Below, one piece after another: positions 1-9,323 of a stretch of DNA of 64,000 bases; position 1 is the stretch's first letter, and every line of letters starts with the position of its first letter. Source of the DNA: an uncultured Sphingomonadaceae bacterium (GTDB taxonomy: Bacteria; Pseudomonadota; Alphaproteobacteria; Sphingomonadales; Sphingomonadaceae); NCBI GenBank assembly GCA_947497455.1, contig CANMGU010000001.1, forward strand, positions 1 to 64,000, given 5' to 3'. Under the pieces are notes generated by a model. The model had not been told where the DNA came from. It was given only the letters and a program-made list of their open reading frames with translations, and ran no database searches. A program made the translations under genes and the position numbers.

Positions 1-2
1 TG

Positions 3-251
3 GGATGGGAAGTACTTGACTTTGGAGACCGCAAGATTGTTTCCCATGGAGGCAGTGATTGGCACGAGCTAGCGCTGGCCTATTTCGATACGCAGTCAAA
101 AGACGGCGTCATCATCTTTCTCAACGCCCCTAGCGCAAACGCGTTAAAGGCCATGCCAAAAGCAATTTCATTGTTGGACGCGGACTCGCCAATGGTCGAA
201 CTTTACGAGCGTTGGCTTCAACAAGCTGAAGCTGCGGCAGGTTCTAATTAA
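3..251 (+). CDS. Serine hydrolase (beta-lactamase class C/PBP-like family), C-terminal part
   Basis: This is the last 82 codons of an open frame that enters from the left edge and stops at TAA 249-251. The translated tail has the pattern of the C-terminal part of class C beta-lactamase/serine-hydrolase domains: a Gly-Trp pair at the start, then a His-Gly-Gly-Ser loop (the KTG/HxG-type box near the active site), a hydrophobic strand with VIIFLN, and a short helical tail rich in Ala and Glu. The catalytic SxxK serine would lie upstream, outside the window, so activity cannot be judged. The substrate (peptide, ester or beta-lactam) cannot be told from this fragment. Confidence 0.7.
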   Translation, partial: GWEVLDFGDRKIVSHGGSDWHELALAYFDTQSKDGVIIFLNAPSANALKAMPKAISLLDADSPMVELYERWLQQAEAAAGSN

Positions 252-344
252 GAATACACTTTGGAAGTCATTCTTGTCTGGCTTTCTGATCAAGGCCAAC
301 GTCAGCTTTCACCCCAATTTCAGTCGTTCGGGAATTAGCCAGCT

Positions 345-411
345 AGTGTCCGCTTTCGGGCTAATTGCAGTCGCGACGTTAGTGTCCGCTAAGGGCGCAA
401 AAGCGGACACT
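345..411 (+). repeat. Dispersed palindromic repeat, copy 1
   Basis: The inner part is a hairpin with arms TGTCCGCT (383-390) and AAGCGGACA (401-409) around a GGGCGC core. A second TGTCCGCTTTC arm lies upstream at 347-357. The same core recurs near 13.6, 15.3, 20.3 and 26.0 kb. A 62-codon open frame (274-462) runs through it but has no coding character. Confidence 0.75.
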
Positions 412-433
412 ACAAATTTTGCTACTGGAACAT

Positions 434-835
434 CTATATGGAACGAGGCTGCAACTCGTTAAAAAGACTGATTGCCTCTTCTTGTTCTGCGGGCGTTAGA
501 TCTTCCGAATCTAACGTTATGGTTAAATGACGGAGCGCCAACGGGGTGGATCGACGAACCCCAACTCCATCAAGATAGCACTTCGCGATGTCTAGATGAG
601 CACTACCATCTCCAGTGCTAGCGGCTCTTTCGTACCATTGAAACATTGCTCGGCGTTTTCCCTGTTCTTTATAGAGAGTAGCAATATTAACGGCAGCGCA
701 GGCATCTTGATTGCGCCAAGCCATTCTATAACAGCGCATAGCCTCCACTTTGTTGACTGCGACACCCTTACCGGTATCGAACAAATAACCCAATCTAACC
801 CAACAAGACGGATACCCGGTATTTTTGTGCCTCAA
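434..835 (-). CDS. Sel1-like repeat protein, possibly 5'-truncated
   Basis: The product of 133 residues carries about three Sel1/TPR-like repeats: LGYLFDTGKGVAVNKVEAMRCY, then NIATLYKEQGKRRAMFQWYERAA, then LDIAKCYLDGVGVRRSTPLALRHL. Sel1 proteins are helical solenoids that mediate protein contacts. The frame has a TAG stop only two codons before the TTG at 835 and no ATG until residue 33, with no clear ribosome binding site. It may therefore start at TTG or be the surviving 3' part of a longer gene. No signal peptide is visible. It is convergent with the hydrolase fragment and divergent from the lipoprotein gene at 960. The repeat identification is solid; whether the gene is intact is open. 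Confidence 0.6.
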   Translation of the reverse strand: MRHKNTGYPSCWVRLGYLFDTGKGVAVNKVEAMRCYRMAWRNQDACAAVNIATLYKEQGKRRAMFQWYERAASTGDGSAHLDIAKCYLDGVGVRRSTPLALRHLTITLDSEDLTPAEQEEAISLFNELQPRSI

Positions 836-959
836 AAACTACACCCATTTTGGATATAGTTTTCATCGAATGCAATTGACTCAAATAACCGTAAGGAACA
901 GCTTTATATTAATTCAATGCTTTAATTGAGTCGAAGATGGGATGAGGGGCAGTTAACGC

Positions 960-1940
960 ATGGGAAGGATCATTGAATCTACAGTATTTTGTGTGGTGAC
1001 AGTCGCATTAGCAGGATGCGCTTCTGCAGATCGCGGATCTGCGGCTTCTTTAGCTGAAGCAGGAATTAACTCTACTTCCGCGCTTGAAAGGGACGTTCGG
1101 GATACAGTTGCTAAACTGGAATATGTGGACGTGACTGAAGCGTTTACAGCGACTTGGCAACTATGCCAAAATCCTGGAATTTGTTCGGTTATGGTTCCCT
1201 CAAATGCCAACTATGCGAAGAGGCGGCAATTAGTTCAATCTATAGCTCTCCGTGCACAAGCCCTATCTGCGCTCAAAAATGCCTATCGAGCGTTGGAGAA
1301 CGAGGCAAACTATGATGCGCGTGAAGATCTTGAGGGGACCACATCGGATGCCATTAATGCAGTAAATAGTTTCGCTAGCTCAATTGCGCCGCTAGCGCCG
1401 GCCCCACTGGCAGCGGTTATTTCGCAGCCAATTGCGGCTGTTTTCAGCGCAGGTGCTGGTTTCTTTGCTGGCAGTCAGCAAAAATCGAGAATCTTAGAGG
1501 CGAACAGACTAATTGAGAATGCAACCAAAAGATTTCGTGATGCGCTTGCAGCAGAAAAATATGCATTTGTATCAATTGAAGACTATTTGGCGCTACATCG
1601 AAAAGAAGCGAGGTTAGCTCTCTTGGATGCCGGTTTGGTTTCGAGGTCTAGCGTATTGATGCCAATGGCTAAGAGATTGGATATGACGCTCGTCAAAAAT
1701 GCAGATTCGATAATAGCAAAATCAAATGCAACTAAGACTTCAGTTGAGGCAGTGATCGAAGCTCAATCGAGAGCAGATCTGCAAAATACTAAACGTAAAT
1801 ATGACGCAGCGCTTTCCACATTGGATTCATTGCTTGTCGCTCACAGTAAAATTTTGAATGATCGAGGTTTAAGCCTCTCAGATATCAACAGTAACATTTC
1901 TGCATTGAATGCTGCACTCGAAGATCAAACGGGAGGTTGA
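960..1940 (+). CDS. Putative lipoprotein, first gene of the TIR/STAND operon
   Basis: The 326-residue product starts with a lipoprotein signal: a short polar start, a hydrophobic stretch, then a lipobox ALAGC with Cys20. The mature part is mainly predicted helix, with a hydrophobic Ala/Pro/Gly-rich segment around residues 140-170 that could insert in a membrane, followed by long coiled-coil-like stretches rich in Lys, Glu and Ala. I recognise no enzymatic motif or named family. A purine-rich GAGGGGC lies about 9 bases before ATG 960. The next gene begins 3 bases after the stop, so the two are surely co-transcribed, and the TIR and STAND genes follow on the same strand. An envelope-located sensor or a membrane-active partner of the STAND protein would fit, but that is inference. 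Confidence 0.65.
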   Translation: MGRIIESTVFCVVTVALAGCASADRGSAASLAEAGINSTSALERDVRDTVAKLEYVDVTEAFTATWQLCQNPGICSVMVPSNANYAKRRQLVQSIALRAQALSALKNAYRALENEANYDAREDLEGTTSDAINAVNSFASSIAPLAPAPLAAVISQPIAAVFSAGAGFFAGSQQKSRILEANRLIENATKRFRDALAAEKYAFVSIEDYLALHRKEARLALLDAGLVSRSSVLMPMAKRLDMTLVKNADSIIAKSNATKTSVEAVIEAQSRADLQNTKRKYDAALSTLDSLLVAHSKILNDRGLSLSDINSNISALNAALEDQTGG

Positions 1941-1943
1941 GGC

Positions 1944-2285
1944 ATGCCAACTACACCTGAGGAGCGACTGATTCTCGTTTACGAGAGCTATCGAAATGCT
2001 TACGAACGGAGGGCGAAAGATTGGCAAAAAGCCACAACGCTGAAGCAAGCGAAGGCCATTGCAAAAAACGTTGATGGGCTAGAATCAGCGTATCTACAGG
2101 CGGCACGAAATGCGCTCGATGCCAATGGTGCAAATGTTGAGGCGGCATTCGCACAAGCAAAATTGGCCAAGGAAGAGGTTGAAAAAGCATATAGAAAGGC
2201 CAAAAAACTGACAGATAAAATAAAGACCGTGAGTGAATTGGTAAACGGCGTCGGAGACTTGGTAAAGAAGGCCTCTGGCAATTAG
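1944..2285 (+). CDS. Small coiled-coil protein, second gene of the TIR/STAND operon
   Basis: This 113-residue protein is almost entirely charged helix: Lys/Ala/Glu-rich, with heptad-like spacing from residue 10 to 95, no Cys, no membrane segment and no signal peptide. I know no family for it. ATG 1944 is preceded by GGGAGG inside the end of the upstream gene, and only 3 bases separate the two frames, which suggests translational coupling and perhaps a physical complex with the upstream lipoprotein's helices. About 100 bases separate it from the TIR gene downstream, with no obvious terminator. Confidence 0.6.
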   Translation: MPTTPEERLILVYESYRNAYERRAKDWQKATTLKQAKAIAKNVDGLESAYLQAARNALDANGANVEAAFAQAKLAKEEVEKAYRKAKKLTDKIKTVSELVNGVGDLVKKASGN

Positions 2286-2388
2286 TTGGTGAGATTCGGA
2301 AAATTGGAGTAAGTAAGTCTTTGTGGGTTAAATTATCTATTGAGCTGTCTCCGTTTAGAGAATTTAATGGGCTATTATTGGGGGGATT

Positions 2389-3432
2389 ATGTCGTTTGTC
2401 GGAGGACCATTTAAATATGATGTTTTCATTTCGTATTGTTGGGGACAGAAAGCAGTAGACTCGGCTTTTGAAACCAATAATTTCACTCGCGATTGGGTAA
2501 AGGAATTAGTTGATTCTCTCGTACAGCAATTGCGAATGGCTTGTAAGACTGTACCGGGTTCTGATGATTTCACGTTCTTTTTTGATCATCGATCAGAGCG
2601 CAATTCGGGTGCGGATTTGGATGAGGAACTAGAGGAAGCTGTTCGCTCTTCTGCCTACATGATAGTTCTGATGTCGCCATATTATTGCGAAAGTCGATGG
2701 TGCAACAGAGAGGTTGAACTTTTCGACGCAAAAATTCGTGACGATGGGAGACCAAAAGAACACTTTATCATAAGACAAATAAGTAGAACGGAACATCGCC
2801 CGCCAATAAGTTCTTGGCCAGCGCCACTGTTGGGTAAATCCGGTGAGCCGAGAAAATCCGGTATGCCGTTTTATGACCCAGTCACGAAAACACCTTTGAC
2901 GACTGCAAATGAAAAACAGCTTGTGGGTTTGGATCTCCTAAAAGAGGCTGTTGAAAAGCTGACGTCTTTTCGGGCAACAGTAGCGGCAACGTCTGCTGCA
3001 CCTCCAAAGGTTACAGGAAAAAATCACTTTGTATACTTGCAGCGACATGCTGATATTCAGATTTGGAATAGCACTAAACAGGCTCTGGATACTTTTGTCA
3101 TCGTAAATCCCGATGAAATGGATGAAGCACCAAAGCCAGGATTGATATCTACCTTTAAAGAACGACGGATGGTTGGCCTAGCTGATTGTCATGGGCTAGC
3201 GATAGTCCGAAAATCTGGCGATGATCCTATCCGTTCAATGGCATCTGCCGGGTCTCAGGACCTTGAAGCACTGGAGTCGTTGGAAGGAATTCGATTGCCA
3301 TGGGTGCTAATAGATCATGTGATTGATCAACCACCAGACCTGCCACCTCAATTGAACATACCTAGGGTTAAAGTTGAGGGTTCAGAGTGGCCGAAAAAAG
3401 TGGTTGATGCGTTGATGACCGATGTTGACTGA
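2389..3432 (+). CDS. TIR domain protein (split effector partner of nSTAND ATPase)
   Basis: Residues about 8-165 form a TIR domain: the first strand KYDVFISYCW, then a variable insertion, the acidic motif DLDEELEEAV, the strand AYMIVLMSPYYCESRWCNREVELF with the Ser-x-Trp-Cys-x-x-Glu pattern that places the conserved catalytic glutamate of NAD-cleaving TIR domains, and a positively charged end. Residues 200-345 form a second alpha/beta part of unknown family, with strands FVYLQRHADIQIW and HGLAIVRK, possibly a degenerate second TIR-like fold. GGGGGGA stands just before ATG 2389. The stop overlaps the start of the STAND gene by 11 bases. Bacterial TIR proteins cleave NAD or make cyclic ADP-ribose variants during abortive defence. 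Here the TIR is a separate polypeptide, while in most nSTAND systems it is fused at the ATPase N-terminus. Confidence 0.85.
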   Translation: MSFVGGPFKYDVFISYCWGQKAVDSAFETNNFTRDWVKELVDSLVQQLRMACKTVPGSDDFTFFFDHRSERNSGADLDEELEEAVRSSAYMIVLMSPYYCESRWCNREVELFDAKIRDDGRPKEHFIIRQISRTEHRPPISSWPAPLLGKSGEPRKSGMPFYDPVTKTPLTTANEKQLVGLDLLKEAVEKLTSFRATVAATSAAPPKVTGKNHFVYLQRHADIQIWNSTKQALDTFVIVNPDEMDEAPKPGLISTFKERRMVGLADCHGLAIVRKSGDDPIRSMASAGSQDLEALESLEGIRLPWVLIDHVIDQPPDLPPQLNIPRVKVEGSEWPKKVVDALMTDVD

Positions 3433-5785
3433 AACTCAACTCGAGCAGATTCCTGAAAAACCCTATCCAGGCTTGCGACCGTTTAATGAGCAGGAGTCTG
3501 CTATATTTTTTGGGCGTGAGCTCACTATTTTTGAACTTATCGCTAAAATGGGCGAACGAAATCTAATAATTGTGCATGGCGGTTCTGGTTGTGGAAAATC
3601 GTCGATCGTAAATGCGGGCGTCATTCCAACTTTGTTGCGGGATCACACACTTGCAAACCTGTCTTTCGATTATGGAGTTTATCGACCATTTAAAGGCCCT
3701 ATTGATGGAATGGCCAAGATTTTGGCTGATCACCTTGGTTCCCCAACAGGCGATGATCCTTTTGTTTGGTGGGTTAATCAATTAGTGGTCGGAGATAACA
3801 TTGTCGACGTTATTGAACGGCAAATTGAGTCAAAGGGATTGGAAAGTTTTTGCTTAGTAATTGACCAATTCGAGGAAATATTCGCTTGGGCGGATGAAAT
3901 CAGCAAACATGATGCGCAACTCCTTATCAACTTGTTAGCTGAAATCGGCTCTAGAGAGAATAAGTCCAAAAGCCTATTCGTGCTTTTAACGATGCGCTCG
4001 GATTTCCTGGGCCGATGTGTACAGTTCCCTGGCCTAAACAAGCTTATCAATGATTGTCAGTATTTTTTACCAAATTTGGACGACCGTGGAGTTTATAAAG
4101 CAATAACGGAGCCCGCGAAAATCTTCGAGGGAAGTGTTTCTTCTGAGCTTGCCGATAAATTGAGGTACGCTGTTCAAGGTGGTCAAGATCCATTGCCAGT
4201 GCTGCAACATGCATTGATGAGGATGGCCGATACAAATTTCCAGGATGATTGCGAATGGGAAATGTCAACCGAAGACCTGGAAGAAATTGGCGGCTTAGAC
4301 TCTGCAATTTCAATGCACGCAGACCAAATATATAATCGCTTAATCGACCAGAATGGCGCAGAAATGGAAAGCGGAATCAGTTGGTTTTTCCGTGCCTTGG
4401 TAGAAAATGATGCTGGGGGGGTGGGTCGCAGGCGGCCGAGAAATCTATATCAATTGAATCTAGTTACCGGCCTAGATCGTACTTTGTTATTGAAAATTGT
4501 TGAAGAGTTCTCAGCCCCAGGTTGTAGTTTTTTAAAGACCTCAAATTCAGGGGTTGATAGAGATTCTATCATTGTCGATATCAGTCATGAGGCATTGATC
4601 CGAAACTGGTGGCGGATGCATGATAGCAATTCTGGTGACAAATTAGGTTGGTTGAGCCTTGAACGACAAGCTCAAGATCTCTGGAGATACTTTGCTTTGT
4701 CAGCACAGGATCATGCGGAGAACGATGGTTCATTGTTGCCGCCAGCAATTACCGAATTTCGTTGGCCTTGGTACGATCCTTTGCAGCGGTTACCGGAACG
4801 GGCTCGGCGCTATTTTCAGCATGCGCAAGAATTTGAAAATGCTGATGAGGAACCCGAGTGGGAGCAGGTGAGCAGCTTCATGGATGCTAGCTACCGCCGA
4901 ATGGAAAACGCTAAGAAAAGAAAATGGGGCCTTGCAGCAGCGTTTCCAATAGTTGCTGGAGCATTGGCGTACTGGGCGATAACGGCCCAAACAAGTGCAG
5001 ATGTATCTATTAAAGATCTTGCCAACACAAAAATCGAAAAACAAGATGAGCTCATTGAATCTGATAAGGTATTTGGGGCATTTCTTCAGGATACCGTCAA
5101 TTCACGGGACGAGAATCTATCTGTAAACCAATTGGACGTAGGCAAGATGGAATCCATTGAAGGGACGCTAGGGGAAGAACTAAAGAAACAGGATGCAACT
5201 GTTACTATATTCGATCCTAATTTAGAATCTCGATACTATATCTGGATCGGAACCCAAGCGAGGCCGGAAATCGCGTATGATCTGGAGAGTTGTAAGTTGA
5301 GAAAAATCCGCCCGGAAACTGTCAAGAAAAACCAGAGGTTTGTGGTTTGTTCAAATATCATTGTTAGAAATGATTTTCCCGAGCCTGGTAAAAAAATTAA
5401 AGGTGTAGGTGTTGCTACATACGGAACGACGGTGATGGCGCTCGATAAGCCGCTAAAATATCGCGATCAATATTGGATCAATGTAATGGTCCGTCCAACC
5501 AATTTCCCGGATGTAAGTATACGATACTCGTGGAAGAAGGAAAAATGGAATGCTCTTGAGAACGGATTGAAGAATATCGGGTATGAAATTTTGGATAGCA
5601 GGAGACGCGCAAATAGAGGTGGTGAAGATACAGTTACCTATTGCAAAATTGACGACAAGTCTAAAGCCGTGCGCCTTGCTGCCTCCGTAGATAAGCTAAT
5701 GCTCAATGACAAAGGAAGCACCAAAACAAATCTTGATTGTACACAGTTAGATGGTGCCAATAGGGTGCTCCTAAATCTGGGATAG
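3422..5785 (+). CDS. nSTAND1-type NTPase with C-terminal membrane segment
   Basis: Residues 15-35 have the PYPGLRPF...FFGRE signature that opens nSTAND1 ATPase domains. Walker A is GGSGCGKSS at 53-61 and Walker B LVIDQFEE at 145-152. The later LPVLQHALMRM motif is also typical of the family, and a winged-helix-like part with DISHEALIRNWWR follows near 390. Around residue 503-523 there is one hydrophobic segment (LAAAFPIVAGALAYWAI) preceded by Lys/Arg, then about 265 residues of alpha/beta sequence with no WD40 or TPR repeats. STAND proteins are signal-driven oligomerising switches. The likely topology puts the ATPase in the cytoplasm and the C-terminal part across the membrane as a sensor, which is unusual for antiviral STANDs. 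Overlap with the TIR gene shows they work together. Confidence 0.85.
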   Translation: MLTETQLEQIPEKPYPGLRPFNEQESAIFFGRELTIFELIAKMGERNLIIVHGGSGCGKSSIVNAGVIPTLLRDHTLANLSFDYGVYRPFKGPIDGMAKILADHLGSPTGDDPFVWWVNQLVVGDNIVDVIERQIESKGLESFCLVIDQFEEIFAWADEISKHDAQLLINLLAEIGSRENKSKSLFVLLTMRSDFLGRCVQFPGLNKLINDCQYFLPNLDDRGVYKAITEPAKIFEGSVSSELADKLRYAVQGGQDPLPVLQHALMRMADTNFQDDCEWEMSTEDLEEIGGLDSAISMHADQIYNRLIDQNGAEMESGISWFFRALVENDAGGVGRRRPRNLYQLNLVTGLDRTLLLKIVEEFSAPGCSFLKTSNSGVDRDSIIVDISHEALIRNWWRMHDSNSGDKLGWLSLERQAQDLWRYFALSAQDHAENDGSLLPPAITEFRWPWYDPLQRLPERARRYFQHAQEFENADEEPEWEQVSSFMDASYRRMENAKKRKWGLAAAFPIVAGALAYWAITAQTSADVSIKDLANTKIEKQDELIESDKVFGAFLQDTVNSRDENLSVNQLDVGKMESIEGTLGEELKKQDATVTIFDPNLESRYYIWIGTQARPEIAYDLESCKLRKIRPETVKKNQRFVVCSNIIVRNDFPEPGKKIKGVGVATYGTTVMALDKPLKYRDQYWINVMVRPTNFPDVSIRYSWKKEKWNALENGLKNIGYEILDSRRRANRGGEDTVTYCKIDDKSKAVRLAASVDKLMLNDKGSTKTNLDCTQLDGANRVLLNLG

Positions 5786-5859
5786 AGAGACGTTAGTGGG
5801 GTGATCTTTTTCAAAACGCCTTCAAGGTGCATCAAATTCGATAGATAGTTTGGTTCAAA

Positions 5860-7017
5860 TCAATTCAAAACAATATCAAGATAGTTGTGATTTGCGTGTG
5901 GGAAATTTAGTTTAGACCTTCGGCTGGTCTGATGATCAAGGACACTATCCAGTTTTCTAAGCTTGTCCTTTCTGATGTAAGTTTTATGGCCCTTGATCTC
6001 ATCGGGACTGTAGGTGAGATGAATTTTGTATTCACCTCCACTATCGCCCCGTTCGGCAAAAATCATATCGAGTGTTTTCGGGTCTGGGTTCCCATGGCCA
6101 CCATCCCCACTGATCACATAGTGGTTTGCAGTTACATTCGCGATGAATTCCTTATCGATGTTTCTAACGCTGCCGTGATGACCAAGTTTAATGAGATCAA
6201 AATGAACCTTGCCGTTCTCATCCAAAAGTCCTGCGTTGCCAAGCCACTGATATGTCATATCCGCGCGAGCATCTCCCATCGTTAAAATGGATTTACCGTT
6301 CGTATCGATAACGGCAACAATACTCGCAAGATTTGAAACAGATTTATCCAAAGATGCAGCGGCGGTCTCTGCCTCGGCTTCTCGCTGAAGAATTTTAGGG
6401 AGCTCGCTCTTCCATTTTTCACGAAGATCCTCAATTTCTTCTTCGCCAGGTCCAATGACCCGAACGGAAAAATCACCAAATTCTCTAGCATCGTGTCCCG
6501 ATTTGGCGATTTTCCCGTCAAATTCCACATTCTGCAGAATTCCTAACCGCTCGGCATCCAATCTTAGTTGGCGGCCTTGCGCTACACTTGCGAGCACTAA
6601 CTGTGACCCTTCATCCTGCAAGATGTTGCTAAAATTATCCTCGAAAACTCCAGCCACACTTGTCGACTTGTCGGCGGTATCGGACGACCCCAGTACGAAA
6701 TCTGCAAAACTGTTGTGCCAGAGCTTAGAAACCTTAACTAAAGGTGTTCGCTCCTCGTCCTGGGCTTCGATCAGTTCATCGGTTAGGTCAAGAATACCGT
6801 CGATATGATCTGCATCAATGTGGCTAACCATCATTAGATCAATCGGTAAGGCATGCTCGGGTGAGCGCTCATCTTTCAGCTTTTTTAGCTCCTTTCTCAG
6901 GAACTGACGATAGACTCCGGACGGTCCTCCATCGATTAGCATGACCGAGTTTTCTGTAAACAAGATCAACGCATCACCGTGTTTCGCCCGAACTGCGCGC
7001 AATGTGACATCCGCCAT
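5860..7017 (-). CDS. Metallo-beta-lactamase-fold hydrolase (ComEC/Rec2-like type), partner of S8 protease
   Basis: With the start at ATG 7017 the protein has 385 residues. A longer frame from 7056 exists, but AGGAG sits 8 bases before 7017 and this start leaves a 10-base gap to the protease gene. The first strand ends in LIDGG, and residues about 66-75 carry SHIDADHIDG, the HxDxDH metal-binding motif of the ComEC-type MBL branch. Later LTMGDARAD and LGHHGS supply the other ligands. Such proteins hydrolyse phosphodiesters or related bonds. No membrane segments are present, so this is a stand-alone MBL domain. MBL and protease pairs occur as effectors next to STAND ATPases in Avs1-type antiviral loci. 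Here the pair converges on a TIR/nSTAND operon with only about 75 bases between the stops. Confidence 0.85.
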   Translation of the reverse strand: MADVTLRAVRAKHGDALILFTENSVMLIDGGPSGVYRQFLRKELKKLKDERSPEHALPIDLMMVSHIDADHIDGILDLTDELIEAQDEERTPLVKVSKLWHNSFADFVLGSSDTADKSTSVAGVFEDNFSNILQDEGSQLVLASVAQGRQLRLDAERLGILQNVEFDGKIAKSGHDAREFGDFSVRVIGPGEEEIEDLREKWKSELPKILQREAEAETAAASLDKSVSNLASIVAVIDTNGKSILTMGDARADMTYQWLGNAGLLDENGKVHFDLIKLGHHGSVRNIDKEFIANVTANHYVISGDGGHGNPDPKTLDMIFAERGDSGGEYKIHLTYSPDEIKGHKTYIRKDKLRKLDSVLDHQTSRRSKLNFPHANHNYLDIVLN

Positions 7018-7027
7018 GATTATTCTC

Positions 7028-9286
7028 CTAAATTGACTGCATTGCACGGAGGGCATCGACCAACCCGTGTCCTTGAAAATATCTCTCTCGCCCTAAATCG
7101 GTTGCTGTATCGCAAAGGATATCTTTGATTTGATCAGGTTTTGCTATGAGCTCCGAATATCTCGCCATGAGCATAGCTGCAACACCGCTGACATGCGGCG
7201 CAGCCATGCTGGTACCATCTTTGAAGCCAGCCCTCCCATTTAGAACAGGCCCACTAATTTTCTCTCCTGGTGCAACGAGGTCTGGTTTCATTCTTCCATC
7301 GCCGGTTGGACCTCGGCTGGAAAAGTAACTCACTCCATATTCATGCGGTCGCTTTCGATGTGTCGCGCCTACGGTGATTACTTTTTGCGCGTTTCCTGGA
7401 TCGGTAATTGAAACTGTTCTATATTGATCATCTGCAGAAATACCGCCTGCGCTATCCATTTGATAACCATGATTTCCTGCTGCTGCGACCATTACCATGC
7501 CATGCGCGGATGCTTCATCACATTCTTTGCAAACAGGCGTCTGGCCACAGGCAAATCGCCTGACTTCATGTATGAGAGAAAGGCTTAAGTTCGCGCCGTG
7601 AACCTGCATCGTTCCCGCTCGCATGTTCATCCAGCGCAAATATTGGATCGCTGCTAACAGCTCAAATTCATCGGTAAGCCCGTCTTCCCGAAAAACTCTG
7701 ACGTCAATTAAGTTGATATCAGGACAAATCCCACGCATCCTTCTCACGCGATCGTGAAGCGGAAGCTTCCGTATTGTCTCTGTTTCGATATCTTCTATCC
7801 AATCGGCCGCCAAAATCCCGGCGACATGTGTGCCGTGGTCATTTGTAGGAGGGTCCGGCTTTTCAATGACAATGGCAGGCTCTAAATCCTGCCAATCAAT
7901 TTGTTGTCCATCATGAATTCGTTGCCGTAGATTGATAATTAAATTTTTGGCTTTTGTTTTGGCGGTCCGCTTTGGAATACCCTCTCGGTCAGCTATATTT
8001 TTCGCAATCCGAGAAACAATATCGTCGCGATGCTGGGAAAGCTTGCGGGATCGCACGTTGATCTCAATACCAAAGTCCAAAAGCTCTCGCAGGCGAGTGA
8101 AATCAAGAGTTTTGACGATCCGGCTATCGAGTTTATCTACAGAAAGTTCCGCACATGGCTTTCCATCTTTCCCATGTTTTCTCCTAACATTTGTTTCATG
8201 TTCTTGCGTAGTCAGTTTGAACGCCCTGTGATTTCGATCAATCCCGCTATCTAGCACCGCCCAAGTTATGTTCTTACACGAGATATCGAACACTTGCGCG
8301 GCTGCGTCGGCCTTGACAGTTTTAGATGAGTTCTCGACCGCTAGGAAGACGGGGCGGTTTTTGGTGATTTGCCAAATCATACGTTGACCAGGAAACTTCT
8401 CGGCCGGTGCCCAGTCTTTGTAAAGGCTTACGAATGCCTCGGCAATTTTGCCTCGCAATTCCCCGGGAGCTAATTGTTCAACCCTAGATTTTTGCCGAGC
8501 AGTCTTCTTATCAAAGCTCTCAATGGCCGATAACTCTCGATTCGCAAATTCTTTAGCCATATTTGCGGAAAGGGAGTTTTCATCTGTTAAGAAGCCTTGA
8601 TAATCTGGATTGAAAAAGGCGTCTGCCATTATTCCGCCGACACGTGCCATCCATGCTAAGTCAGACGGGATTGCGTTGAGATAGTTTTGTCTCAGTTGTT
8701 CAACTGCGCCGGCTTTCTGATTTTTCTTAAGCTCTTCCTGTTGTTCATAGGACGTCTTGTGCCGCATTAGCATCATGGCTTCCGCTAAATCGTCAGATCG
8801 CTTATACTTCCATGCAAATTCTGATTTTTGATCCAATGGGTTATGGGGTTGAGGGAATGGGAGCCAGTGGGCAGAGATCTCCGGTCCAAACTCACGTTCA
8901 AGTTTGCGCAAAGCATCGTAGGTGTCATGCCACCAAGGGGTTAGTGGTAAAACAACACGCATCATCTCGTCAAAGTGCAATCGGACTGCAATTTGACCCG
9001 GAATATATGAAACTCTTGCATTCTCCCGTTGGAATCCACGTTGCTCGTCAGCAGTCCGCATTTGCTTCCGAAGATGCGTTAGCATGTTTCTTAGCACAGC
9101 CGCTGCTTTTGAAGATCCTTGATTGTGCCGCATTGTTAGAATGAGCTCTTGTTGGCTGTGAGGAGCTTCGGCAAATGCCATCCATACGCTTGGCAGTATT
9201 GGACTATCCTGTGTAAAACGAAGCCCGCCAGGCGTTTCGTACATAAGCATGTGGATAAATTCTGATTGTTTTGCATTCAGCACCAT
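7028..9286 (-). CDS. Subtilisin-like S8 serine protease with long N-terminal extension
   Basis: The 752-residue protein has about 330 residues of helical, charged sequence without a signal peptide and then an S8 peptidase domain. The triad is visible: Asp in WAVLDSGID near residue 345, His in DHGTHVAGIL near 483, and Ser in DGTSMAAPHVSG near 692, with the oxyanion Asn in VAAAGNHG. The insert between Asp and His (about 135 residues) is large and charged. The lack of a secretion signal points to an intracellular protease, as in conflict systems where proteases are released on infection. AAGGGGGA stands before ATG 9286. It is the middle gene of a three-gene minus-strand operon with a small upstream protein and the MBL-fold gene. 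Confidence 0.9.
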   Translation of the reverse strand: MVLNAKQSEFIHMLMYETPGGLRFTQDSPILPSVWMAFAEAPHSQQELILTMRHNQGSSKAAAVLRNMLTHLRKQMRTADEQRGFQRENARVSYIPGQIAVRLHFDEMMRVVLPLTPWWHDTYDALRKLEREFGPEISAHWLPFPQPHNPLDQKSEFAWKYKRSDDLAEAMMLMRHKTSYEQQEELKKNQKAGAVEQLRQNYLNAIPSDLAWMARVGGIMADAFFNPDYQGFLTDENSLSANMAKEFANRELSAIESFDKKTARQKSRVEQLAPGELRGKIAEAFVSLYKDWAPAEKFPGQRMIWQITKNRPVFLAVENSSKTVKADAAAQVFDISCKNITWAVLDSGIDRNHRAFKLTTQEHETNVRRKHGKDGKPCAELSVDKLDSRIVKTLDFTRLRELLDFGIEINVRSRKLSQHRDDIVSRIAKNIADREGIPKRTAKTKAKNLIINLRQRIHDGQQIDWQDLEPAIVIEKPDPPTNDHGTHVAGILAADWIEDIETETIRKLPLHDRVRRMRGICPDINLIDVRVFREDGLTDEFELLAAIQYLRWMNMRAGTMQVHGANLSLSLIHEVRRFACGQTPVCKECDEASAHGMVMVAAAGNHGYQMDSAGGISADDQYRTVSITDPGNAQKVITVGATHRKRPHEYGVSYFSSRGPTGDGRMKPDLVAPGEKISGPVLNGRAGFKDGTSMAAPHVSGVAAMLMARYSELIAKPDQIKDILCDTATDLGRERYFQGHGLVDALRAMQSI

Positions 9287-9323
9287 TCTTCCCCCTTGAT
9301 ATTTTTATAATCCGCTTGAAACG

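Noticed and set aside
274..462. 62-codon open frame downstream of the hydrolase fragment
   Set aside because: It runs through the palindromic repeat, has no ribosome binding site and no protein-like features.
5932..6285. 117-codon plus-strand frame inside the MBL gene
   Set aside because: It is the shadow of the MBL-fold gene, whose motifs are clear on the other strand.
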